The position numbers were made by a program, and so were the translations under genes. From Delphinapterus leucas (Eukaryota; Chordata; Mammalia; Artiodactyla; Monodontidae), in the NCBI RefSeq assembly GCF_002288925.2, contig NW_022098072.1:23092450-23156449 (forward strand): a stretch of 64,000 nucleotides of DNA, in the 5' to 3' direction. Under the pieces are notes generated by a model. That model worked only from the letters and a program-made list of their open reading frames with translations. It had not been told where the DNA came from and ran no database searches. Positions 42,901-54,900 of this stretch are shown piece by piece (within the stretch, counting starts at the first letter, position 1; every line of letters begins with the position of its first letter).

Positions 42901-45900
42901 GAAAAGTCTGACTGTTTTCCATGAGGTTCAAAATTGCTTCTTCATTAATAAGAGCTTCCTCCACTTTGTGTCTAATATGACCTTAAGAGGACAAAGAGTA
43001 CAAAAACATTAAAGTAAATGACCTAAATCTGAAATTTACTGTTTAGAATTTGTGTAAATTAGGAAACATTACAATGTAAACCTATTTAAAATTTTGAAGT
43101 GTTGCTGACATATGCTAAATAAAACCATAATAAAACTTAATGAAAGCCATAGGAATATCTAACTAGTCATACAGAGTAATTAAAAAAACAAAAACAAAAA
43201 ACCCTGAAACTGTGAATCACTAAATATTTACAATCTCTTTAGCTTCTAAATCCTACCTAGTATGTACAAACAGTTATATTACTCTGATAAAAATCAATGT
43301 ACATTAAAATTTGTAAAACGAGTTCTTAGAGGGAAGTTCATAGTGATACAGGACTTCTTTAAGAAAAAGCTCAAATAAACAATCTAACACATCACCTAGA
43401 AGAATTAGAAAAAGAAGAACAAACAAAACCTAAAGTCAGCAGAAGGAAGGAGATAATAAAGATCAGAGAGGAAATAAATAAAACAGAGATTTAAAAAAAT
43501 AGAAAAAAATCAATAAAACCAAGAGCTGATTCTTTGAAAGCATAAACAAAATTGACAAACCTCTGGCCAGGCTTAGCAAGAAAAAAGAGAGAAGACCCAA
43601 ATAAACAAAATAAGAAATCAAAGAGGAGAAATCACAACTGATACTGCAGAAATACAAAAAAACATAAGACAACACTATGAACAATTACACAACCTAGAAG
43701 AAATGGACAACCTTCTAGAAACATACAGCCTTCCAAAACTGAAACAAGAAGAAACAGATAACTTGAACAGATCATCTGATCACTAGAAGTGAAACAGAAT
43801 CTGTAATAAAAAAACTCCCTGCAAACAAAAGTCCAGAACCAGATGTTTCACAGGTGAATTCTACCAAAAGCACAAAGAAGAACTTATACCAATCCTTCTC
43901 AAACTCTTCCAAAAGACTGAAGAGAAAGGAATACTCCCAAAGACATTCTATGAAGCCACCATTACCCTGATACCAAAACTAGACAAAGACACTACCCAAA
44001 AAAGAAAATTACAGGCCAATATCTTTGATGAATATAGATGCAAAAATTCTCAATAAAATATTAGCAAACTGCATCCAACAACACGTAAAAAAGATCATAC
44101 ACCATGACCAAGTTGGATTCATCCCAAGGTCAAAAGGATGGTTCGACATATGCAAATCAATCAATGTGATACACCACATCAACAAACGAAAAGACAAAAA
44201 CCACATAATCATCTCAATAGATGCAGAAAAAGTATCTGATAAAATTCAACATCCATTCATGATAAAAATTCTTACAAAAGTGGGTATAGAGGGAACATAC
44301 CTCAACATAACAAAAGGTATTTATGACAAACCCACAGCCAATATAATACTCAATGATGAAAAGCTGAAAGCCTTCCTGCTAAACTCTGGAACAAGACAAG
44401 GATGCCCACTCTCAACATTTCTATTCAACATAGTATTGGAAGCCCTAGCAACAGGAATCATACAAGAAAAAGAAATAAAAGGTATTCAAATTGGTAGGGA
44501 AGAGGTAAAATTGTCATTATATGCAGATGACGTGATAGTATATATAGAAAACCCTAAAGACTCCACATAAAAACTACTAGAACTGATAAATGAATACAAG
44601 GTAGCAGGATACAAGATTAACATACAGAAATTAGTTGCATTTCTTTACACTAACAATGAAATACCGGAAAGGGAATGTAAACAAACAATCCCTTTTAAAA
44701 TCACATCAAAAAAAATTAAAATACTTAGGAATAAACCTCACCAAGGAGGTGAAAGATTTATATGCTGAGAACTATTGATACAAAACATTAACAGAGGAAA
44801 CTGAAGATGACTCAAAGAAATGGAAAGATATCCCATGCTCCTGGATTGGAAAAATTAATATTGTTAAAATGGCTATACTACCCAAAGCAATATACAGATT
44901 TAAGGCAATACCCATCAAAATACCCATGACATTTTTCACAGAACTAGAATAAATATTCCTAAAATTTATATGGAATCATAAGAGACCCAGAATTGCCAAA
45001 ACAATCCTGAGGAAAAAGAACAAAGCAGGAGGCACAGCCCTTCCAGACTTCTGACAATACTACAAAATTACAGTACTCAGAACAGCATAGTATTGGCACA
45101 AAAACAGACATATAGATTAATGGAACAGAATAGAGAGCCCAGAAATAAACCCACACATGTATTGACCATCTTCAACAAAGGAGGCAAGAATATACAATGG
45201 GGAAAAGACAGTCTCTTCAGCAAGTGGTGTTGGGAAAGTTGGACAGCAGCATGTAAATCAATGAAACTAGAACACACCCTCATACCATGCAAAAAAGTAA
45301 ACTCAAAATGGCTTGAAGATTTAAATATAAGACATCATAAAACTGCTAGAAGAGAACATAGGTAAAACATTCTATGACATAAATTATAGCAATGTTTTCT
45401 TAGGACAGCCTCCCAAGGCAACAGAAATAAAAACAAAAATAAACAAATGGGTCCTAATCAAACGTATAAGCTTTTGCACAGCCAAAGAAACCATAAACAA
45501 ACCCACAGAATGGGAGAAAATATTTGCAAATCATGCGACCAACAAGGGCTTAATTTCCAAAATATACAAACAGCTCCTACAATTCAATAACAAAAAACCA
45601 AACATCCCAACTGAAAAATGGGCAGAAGACCTAAACAGACATTTCTCCAAAGAATACATATAGGTGGCCATTAGGTGCATGAAAGATGCTCATCATTGCT
45701 AATTATTAGAGAAATGCAAATCAAACTACAATGAGGTATAACCTCACACCAGTGAGAATGGCCATCATTAAAAAGACTACAAATAACAAATGCTGGAGAG
45801 GGTGCGTAGAAAAGGGGAACCCTCCTACACTGTTGGTGGGAATGTAAGTTGGTACAGCCACTACAGAAAACAGTATGAAGGTCCTCAAAAAACTAAAAAC

Positions 45901-48900
45901 AGAGTTGCCCTAGGATCCAGCAATGCCATTCTTGGGCATATACCCAGACAAAACTATAATTCAAAAAGATACATGCACCCCTATGTTCATAAAAGCACTA
46001 TTCACAACAGACAAGACATGGAAACAACCTAAATGTCCACTGATAGATGAATGAATAAAGAAGATGTGGTATACTTATACAATGGAATACTACTCAGCCA
46101 TTAAAAAGAATGAAATAAAGCCATTTTCAGCAACATGGATGGACATAGAGGTTATCATACTGAGCAAAGTAAGTCAGAAAGACTTTGAAAGACAAATACC
46201 ATGTTATCACTTATATGTGGAATCTAAAATATGACACAAATGAACTTCTCTACGAAAGAGAAACAGACTCACAGAGACTTGTGGTTGCCAAAGGGGAGGG
46301 GAGTGGAGAAGGGAAGGATTGAGAGTTTGGGATTAGCAGATGCAAACTATTATATATAGGATAAACAACAAGGTACAACGATATGGCACAGGGAACTATA
46401 TTCAATATCCTGTAATAAAACATAATGGAAAAGAATATGAAAAAGAATATATATATTTGTATAATGGAGTCACTTTGCTGTACAGCAGAAATTGTACACA
46501 CAGGGAATCAACAATACTTCAAACAAATTTTTTTTAATATAAAAATGTTACCCCTTACAAAAAATAAAATAAAATTTATAAAACAAACAGAAAAGACAAG
46601 TTGTCCGACTTGAATAATAAAATTCTCTAGGGCTTCCCTGGTGGTGCAGTGGTTGAGAGTCCGCCTGCCGATGCAGGGGACACGGGTTCGTGTCCTGGTC
46701 TGGGAAGATCCCACATGCCGCGGAGCGGCTGGGCCCGTGAGCCATGGCCGCTGACCCTGCGGGTCCCGAGCCTGTGTTCCGCAATGGGAGAGGCCACAAC
46801 AGTGAGAGGTCCGAGTACCGCAAAAAAAAAAAAAGAAAGAAAGAAAAAAAAATTCTGTATAGTTTATTTTGAAATAATTCATTTTACATTAACTTTATAT
46901 TTCTCCATATCTTTTAATTCATGATTTTAAAATGTAAGTCTTTTGCCATGTGATTTTTATAGAAGGTCTAATGTACAGAGGGATTAAATAATTTTTAGAA
47001 GATAAAATGAATCTCATAATCTAATCAAAGGGAGAGGGAGAATAAAAAGCACATAATAGTAGGGGAAAAGAAGACTATATAGGACTTCCCTGGTGGCGCA
47101 GTGGTGAAGAATCCGCCTGCCCATGCAGAGGACATGGGTTTGAGCCCTGGTCTGGGAAGATCCCACATGCCGTGGAGCAACTAAGCCCATGCTCCACAAC
47201 TACTGAACTGTGCTCTAGAGCCCACAAGCCACAACTACTGAGTGCATGTGCCACAACTAATGAAGCCCATGCGCCTAGAGCCCGCGCTCCGCAATAAGAG
47301 AAGCCACCAAAATGAGAAGCCCGTGCACCGCAACGAAGAGTAGCCCCCACTCGACACAACTAGAGAAAGCCTGCGTGCAGCAACAAAGACCCAATGCAGC
47401 TAAAAATAATTTTTAAAAAACCTCAATAATCTTAAAAAAAAAAGACTATGTAGCAAAATATGGCAAGCAGTTTAAAGAAAGCTAATTGGAAACAGTTCTA
47501 TTTTTCTCCTTCTGATATTCAGACTTAAAACTAAGTGTTTTTCAACAGTTTTTAAAAGAGAGTTAGAAGCTTCAGGAAGAAATATTTTTAACACATCCTA
47601 GAAATATTTTAACACACATAGCTAGCCTAATAGTGCTTAGTCAAAATGAAAGAAAAAACCACAGAAAATAGGTCATCTCAAAACAAAAAAAAAAAATGAG
47701 ATCAGTGAAAACAAAAGATGGTTCTCAAACTAATAACAAAATACACAAGATTGGCAAGAATGATCACAACAAAATAGAGAGAAGGCATAAACAATGTTAG
47801 AAATACAAGTGGAAGTGCCAAAGGTAAAAGAGGCATGTTAAAGTAATACTATGAACAACTTTATACCACAAATATGGAAAAATCAGATTAAATGGATAAT
47901 TTGTTAGGAAAAATATGATATAAACTGATTCAAACAGAAACAGAAAACTTGAGTAGACCTGTAACAATTAAGGAAGTTGAATTAATAGCTTAAAATCCAC
48001 TCCCTTTACTTCCCACCCCTGCCACATAAAATCAACCCACAAAAATCTATATAAGTCTGGAGGGTTTTACAGATGAGACCTATCAAACCTCTAAGATATA
48101 GATTATATCAATCTAATAAAAATTCTTGAAAGGAGAGTTGAAAAATATGAAAAGCTCCACAATGCATTTAATGGGGACAAAGTATGAATCTTTCTCAATT
48201 ACTGAAAAAAAAAAAGTTACAATTCTAAACAAAATATTACCAAAGTAGATATAGCAACATTTAAAAAAACACACATTATGACAACAAAGGATTTATTTCA
48301 GGAGTGCAAGGATAGTTTAACATTAGATACATCAACATTATTAATTTAACTACCATATTAACAGAGTAAAAGAGAAAAACTGATTATGTCAATATTTTCA
48401 AAAAAAAAAATTTGGTAAAATTTAATATCCATTCATGATTTCAAAAAACCCAAACTTCGGGCTTCCCTGGTGGCGCAGTGGTTGAGAGTCCGCCTGCCGA
48501 TGCAGGGGACACGGGTTCATGCCCCGGTCCCGGAAGATCCTACATGCCACGAAGCAGCTGGGCCCGTGAGCCATGGCCGCTGAGCCTGCGCGTCCGAAGC
48601 CTGTGTTCCACAACGGGAGAGGCCACAACAGTGAGAGGCCCACGTACCTCCCCCCGCAAAAAAACCAAAAAAAAACAAACCCCAAACTTCTTAAGAAGCA
48701 AGAAACAAGAGATAATAAACTGATTATAAAGTTTATCTACCAATATCCTGTAGTAAATTTCATACTTAATGATGAAATATAAAAGCATTCACTTTAAAGC
48801 CAGAAGAAACGTTTTTTTTCCATATCTACTTAATATCATCGTTAAGTTCTTAAGCACTGCATCAAAACATTAAAAAAGTATAAGGATGGGAAGGGAAGTA

Positions 48901-51900
48901 ATACAATTATTATTTTCTGATGATGACTCTATACACAGAAAATCCAATCAAAAAGACATATTAACTATTAGCACTAATAAAAGTTGCTGGATATAAGACT
49001 GACACACAAGGTCAGTGAAGTTCCTAATACCAGCAATTAGAAAATGTAATTTTTGAAAGCTAAACTTAAAACTGCAACATTTATAAGGCACCTGGAGCAT
49101 ATCTAATAAAAGATATAAAATAATTTTACCAGAAAAATTGCAGAACTTTATTGAAAGACATGAAGGAAGACCAAATAAACTGAGAAATATATCATGTGCA
49201 TAAATGAGCTAATTTGGTATATATAAAGATTTTAAATGTTTCTAAATTGGTCTATAAATTCAATAAATTTCCAATAAAATCTCAACAGGGTTCTTCCCAG
49301 AAACAAAACAATCTGACCTTAAAATTAACATGGGAAAGCTTTTTTTTTAAGAAGATGTTCGGGGTAGGAGTTTATTAATTTATTTATTTACTTTTGCTGT
49401 GTTGGGTCTTCGTTTCTGTGCGAGGGTTTTCTCTAGTTGTGGCAAGCGGGGGCCACTCTTCATCGCAGTGTGCGGGCCTCTCAGCATCGCGGCCTCTCTA
49501 GTTGCGGAGCACAGGCTCCAGACGCGCAGGCTCAGTAGTTGTAGCTCACGGGCCTAGTTGCTCCGTGGCATGTGGGATCCTCCCAGACGAGGGCTCGAAC
49601 CCGTGTCCCTTGCATTAGCAGGCAGATTCTCAACCACTGCACCACCAGGGAAGCCCTGGGAAAGCTTTTTTTAAAGATCAAGAGTAAATACGACAATTTT
49701 GTAGATGGCTAGTGGGAAGCTGCTGCATAGCACAGGGAGATCATCTTGGTGCTTTGTGATGACCTAGAGGAGTGGGATAGGAAGGGTGGGAGGGAGGGAG
49801 GCTTAAGAGGGAGGGGTTATGGGGATGTATGTATACATATAACTGATTCACTTTGTTGTACAGCAGAAACTCACACAACATGGTAAAGCAATTATACTCC
49901 AATAAAGATGTATTAAAAAAAAAGAGTAAATAAGATAATTTTGAAGCTAAATAGGGAAGATCTGCTCCTGATATATATCATTACTTACAAAGCAACAGTA
50001 ATTACAACAGTATGACATTAACATGGGAGAACACAACTGAGGTTGGAGAATTCAGTGGAAAAAAAAAAAGTTTCAATAAATATGTTGGAACCACTAGCTC
50101 TTTATATCTAGAAAAATAAATAACAATAAGATCCTTACTATATACACAAGTAAAATGTCAAATGAACTGAAGACCTACATGTGAAAAACCAATCTGTAAG
50201 CACACATAAACCTTAAGGATGAAAACTTCCATTACATCCAGAAAGGGAAGGAATTGTAAACCAGGCACAAAAACCAAACAGTAAAGGAAAAAAACTGTTA
50301 AATTTAAGGTTAAAATTGAAGACACGTAAAACACTTTAAAAAAGAGAAAAGGGAAGAAAATTGAAAAAAAAAGCTAAAAAAAATTTTGTGGAGACTTTAA
50401 AGTGTAATTCTAGATGAGGAGAAAATATCTCTACAATAAATATAACTGATAAAGGCTTGGTATCCAGAAAATATGAGGAATTCCTACAAATAAGTAAGAA
50501 AAAGAGTACAGATCCAGTAGAAAATGAGCAAAGAACATGAATAAGCAATTCTCAGATAAAGAGATCCAAATGCTCAAACTTAGTAATCAGGAAATGAAGA
50601 TTAAACTAAGGAGATTTAGATTTCAAAGAATGAGAATGGCAAAAAACTTTTACACCTTACACTATCGAATATTGTTGAGGATGTAGGGAAGTTTAAGCTC
50701 TAACACATCGTGGGAATATAAACTTAGGTACATTTTATAGAGCAACTGTGAAATACTGGCTTTACTACCAAATGTGATAGTTTTATTGTTAACATACCTC
50801 AAAATCTGAAAAATTAAGCACTAAAATTGAGCTTATAAGGAAAATAAAAGGCTAAGACAAAACTTATGCAACTCTGTAATGAGAACACTAACAAAATCAA
50901 TAATTGGTACCTGAGGAAATAAACTGCTCAGTCAGGCAGGCAGCTCAGTGTGGCTGGAGCCTGTCATAGCAGATATTAAAAATGCACAGAAAATAATAGT
51001 ATGGAAATTCTGGGTACATTTCGATTAGGATGGGGCTCGCAGATGCTAAGACAAAGCAAATGGAAATAGAGCTCTGAGCCAGAAGGCTGCCATTAAAGTA
51101 CTGAGGAGAGGGTGAAACCTGCGATGAGTCACAGAGGGCACAACGCTAGGATGCAACTCTAGGGAAGGAGGAAGCCCTGGGTGGGTGTAGGTGCTCATTT
51201 CTAGCTGTTGTTTAATACAGTCAAAAGAGCCCCTGCTGCCAATACAGCAGTGAAAAGAGGGCTTTTCCTTTCCTACTGAAGGCTGCAATTCTACTCCTCC
51301 TATTCTGGCTCCTCTTGCCTAAAAAAATTTTATGTGAAACAACATGACTTCTAAGTAAAACTTTCATTATTCTCTTATTTACCAATCATGTATAAGCTAA
51401 CTGTATTACAAAAACCCTGTTAGAATAGATGCTATCTAGGTAGAGTATAATACACACACCCTAAGACCTGGCAAATTACACTTCTGTATGTCTTCTGTAG
51501 AGAAACTCTTGCACATGGCCACAAGGTGACAGACATAACACTGTTAACAACAGTGCAAAAGTGAAAACCATCTAATAGTTGTAGAGAACAGAAACACTTG
51601 TTTAGTCTTACAAAAGAATGCTCATCAGCAGCTAAAATGAATGACCAAGAAACATGTAAGAACAAGGATAGATTCCAAAGTTATTATTGCTGACACAAAA
51701 GATACTCAACATCATTAATGAGGGATATGATGATTAAACCATAATGAGATGCCGTTTCACACGTACTAGGATGGCTATATAAAAAAAGACAGATAATAAC
51801 AAGTGTTAGTGAGATCGTGGGGTTTCTGAAACTCTCATATACTGCTGGTGGGAATGTAAAACAGTGCAGTCACTTTGGAAAACAGTTTGGCAATTTATTA

Positions 51901-54900
51901 AAAATTACACACAAATTTATCAAACGATCCAGCAATTCTCTTCCTTGTTATCTACTCAAGAAAAATGAAAATATATACCCATACAAAGACATAAATGTTC
52001 AGAGCATCATTATTCTTAAGGGCCAAAAAGTGAAAACAACTCAAATTTTCATCAACTGATGAATTAGTCAATAAAATATATCAGTAGAATGCAATACTAC
52101 TAGGCAATAAAATGGAATTAAATACTGATAGATACTCCAATATGGATGAGCCTGAAAACATTATGCTAAGTGAAAGAAGCAAGGCACAAAAGATCACATT
52201 TTGTATGATTTCATTTACATGACATATCCAGAAAAGGCAAATCTTGAGAGAGAAGGAAGATGATGAGTGGTTACTTGGGGTTGGAGGTGTGACTGCAAAT
52301 GGACACAAAGAATCTTTTGAGGAGAAGGAACTATTCTAAAATTGAATTACGGAGATGTTAGTACAACTCTGTAAATTTACTATAAATCACTGAATTATAC
52401 ACTTAAAATGAGTGAATTTTATGTTACATAAATTATACCCTAATTAAGTTGTTAAAAAACGTAATGTTGAATGAAAAACAGCAAGTTACTTAATCTACGC
52501 CAAGTAGGACACCATTTATGTAAAATCTAAAACCTAAAATAATAGTATATGGGCTTCCCTGGTGGCGCAGTGGTTGAGAGTCCGCCTGCCGATGCAGGAG
52601 ACACGGGTTCGTGCCCCGGTCCGGGAAGATCCCACATGCCGCGGAGCGGCCGGGCCCATGAGCCATGGCCACTGAGCCTGCGCATCCGGAGCCTGTGCTT
52701 TGCAACAGGAGAGGCCGCAACAGTGAGAGGCCCGCGTACCACAAAAAATAAAAAATAAATAATAGCATATGTTTTGGACATACATATATAAGAAAACACA
52801 AAATCATATATTGTAACAGTTTGTACCAACTTCAGAATAGTGCTTACCTCTAGAGATGAAGAAAAGGTAAAAGAATGGGAGAGAGGTCTTTGCTACATCA
52901 ATGATGTTTATTTCTCAGGAAAAAAAAAAATTAGCTAACTCAACCAAATACTAATATCTCAGTGCTAGATACACAGGATGTCTGTTATGGTATTTTCTGT
53001 ACACTTGAAAGAAAACCTCACCTTTGCTCAACTCTGTGTCTTTGTGGACTTCTATCATATTAGCCGGTGTACAGTGAGGAATATCAGGAGACAGAACCTC
53101 AGAGTGCAATGTTAATTCAGCAGAGAACTCCTGGGATCCATCGCTGTAGTCCACAGATCCTGATAATGTTCTGCTTAATTAAAACATATCCTTTATAACA
53201 AACTATATATCAAAGCAATAAAATTAGTTCTGAGATCTATAATAAATAACCACTTACACAGAGAAATCATTCTGTTTGAGAATTTCCTGAAGTCTCTTCT
53301 GAAATTTTTTTTCACTTTCTGTTGCTGGCACAAACCTGCGATCTTTGAATTTTAAAAGTGCATTAAAAAATGTAGAAAGCAATAAATGAAATATTTTCCT
53401 TTTTCCTAGAAGAGCTTTTAAAATGGTAGCAATTTCCTATCCTTGACACATATAACACCACATAAAAGTAGTCCTATTATAAATCAAACAAAAGAGAAAT
53501 GGTTGTTACTGAAGCTATGAAATTAAGCACTTAAAGTCAGTCTAAGATTAAGATCTACAACTTAAATCTAAAAGAGAAAAACATTATTTTCTACCTATAA
53601 ATGTATCATACACCCTGAACCTAGAAATTTTCCCTTTATAAAATATTTCTATTTTAAAAGAAATTAAAGGCATTCAAAACTTATCAAAGAATTTTTAGGG
53701 TCCAAGAGATTATAATACAAATTTTAATTGGACTTCAGTATAGGCTTACTACTGTATTTCAAATACCTTTGCCTTTTGAATTATGTCTTCTATTCTTTTA
53801 CCTTTATTTAAAAATTTTTGTTGTATCCATGGCATTACTTAAGCCCCTTCAAATTCTTTTTGAATATAGCAGGGTTTATATTCAAATGAAAATGAGTATT
53901 TTCTTCAGAGATGTACAAGGTAATCAAAGTCAGAATTTATATGACATACCCAGAAAATAACATGGGGGCAGAATTTCATGGGTGACATTTTCAAAGCGTA
54001 ATGAATTAAATGAAGTGTTTCTAAGTTGGGACTCATGCTCTTCTTTAAGTATTCTATAGCTCATTTGGAAATACAAGAGGTTAAAACATACCACAGAATG
54101 AAAAAGGAGAAAAAGGTACTACCAGTGAAAACCAAGGCCAATGAAGATGTCAATTTCTCATGTGAAGAGAGACAATGAGTGACACTTTGGAGGTACAGAA
54201 TTATGGTTCAGAGCAATGAGAATAGGGAAAATATATATAGAAAATTTAAAGGTAGTTTGAAAAGCAAAATCTAATATCACGGTAAAAACTTAATGGCTTT
54301 AACTTTTCCATTAAAATATCCAGTTAAAAGAAAATCATTTATACCTTGTGATTCAGGTTGGCTAATTTGAGAAGTTTCATTTTTGTTTCTTCGCCGTTGC
54401 TTTTCATCTTCCCATATGGCCTGTAGACCAGGGTTTCCACCAATTTGAGCTGTAATCATAATAATACTTCAATATTACAAGGGTCAAAGTGAAAAATACT
54501 TGCTTAAAGAAAAGAAATCCATACTTAAAAAAAATACTGTCTTTTAAGAAAAACAATTACCTACTTTGTGTAATAAAACAGACAAATTATCCCAACCTAT
54601 ATTTACTGTATTACTCCTTTTTTAGTTTTCCTACTAGTTCCCAAAAACACAGCAAGTGAATAAGATTCAAACATTTGATTATAGCCAGCAGACCTAAAAG
54701 TCTCCTCCCTGGTATATAACCTGGAAATAGAAAAATCAAAAGGCAGAGCATAGTAAATTCTTTTATAATGGCTAATTTATTTAGTGTCGCACTTACTTTA
54801 GGTTCATGTCTATGCAAACAAACTCATATGAATGAAAGCATAAATGAAAAAATGACTATCTCATCAGAGGTACAGAAAAAAATCTTCATAACATTTTACA

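Larger units (their letters stand above)
47690..50880 (+). mobile_element. Old L1M ORF2 fragments, interrupted by three insertions
   Basis: AAAAGATGGTTCTCAAACTAATAAC, ACTATGAACAACTTTATACCA, GTAACAATTAAGGAAGTTGAATTAATAG and TGGGAGAACACAACTGAGG follow degraded L1 ORF2 order. Interrupted by SINEs at 48459 and 49347 and an L1 tail at 49702. Edges are uncertain. Confidence 0.6.
42982..53021 (-). other. REV3L intron, 10.0 kb
   Basis: Packed with L1 (43320-46569), SINEs (46630, 47081, 48459, 49347, 52551), an L1 tail (49702-49921) and older L1M pieces (47690-50880 and 51690-52460). A GC-richer segment at about 50890-51330 is unidentified. Confidence 0.78.

Noticed and set aside
46508..46924. Recurring Arg/Ser/Gly-rich frames (…[16 protein letters not shown]…) on both strands
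   Set aside because: The same peptide appears at every CHR-2-like SINE (for example 3.9, 12.4, 36.7, 48.5, 52.6, 56.5 and 58.7 kb). It is the translation of the SINE, not a protein family.
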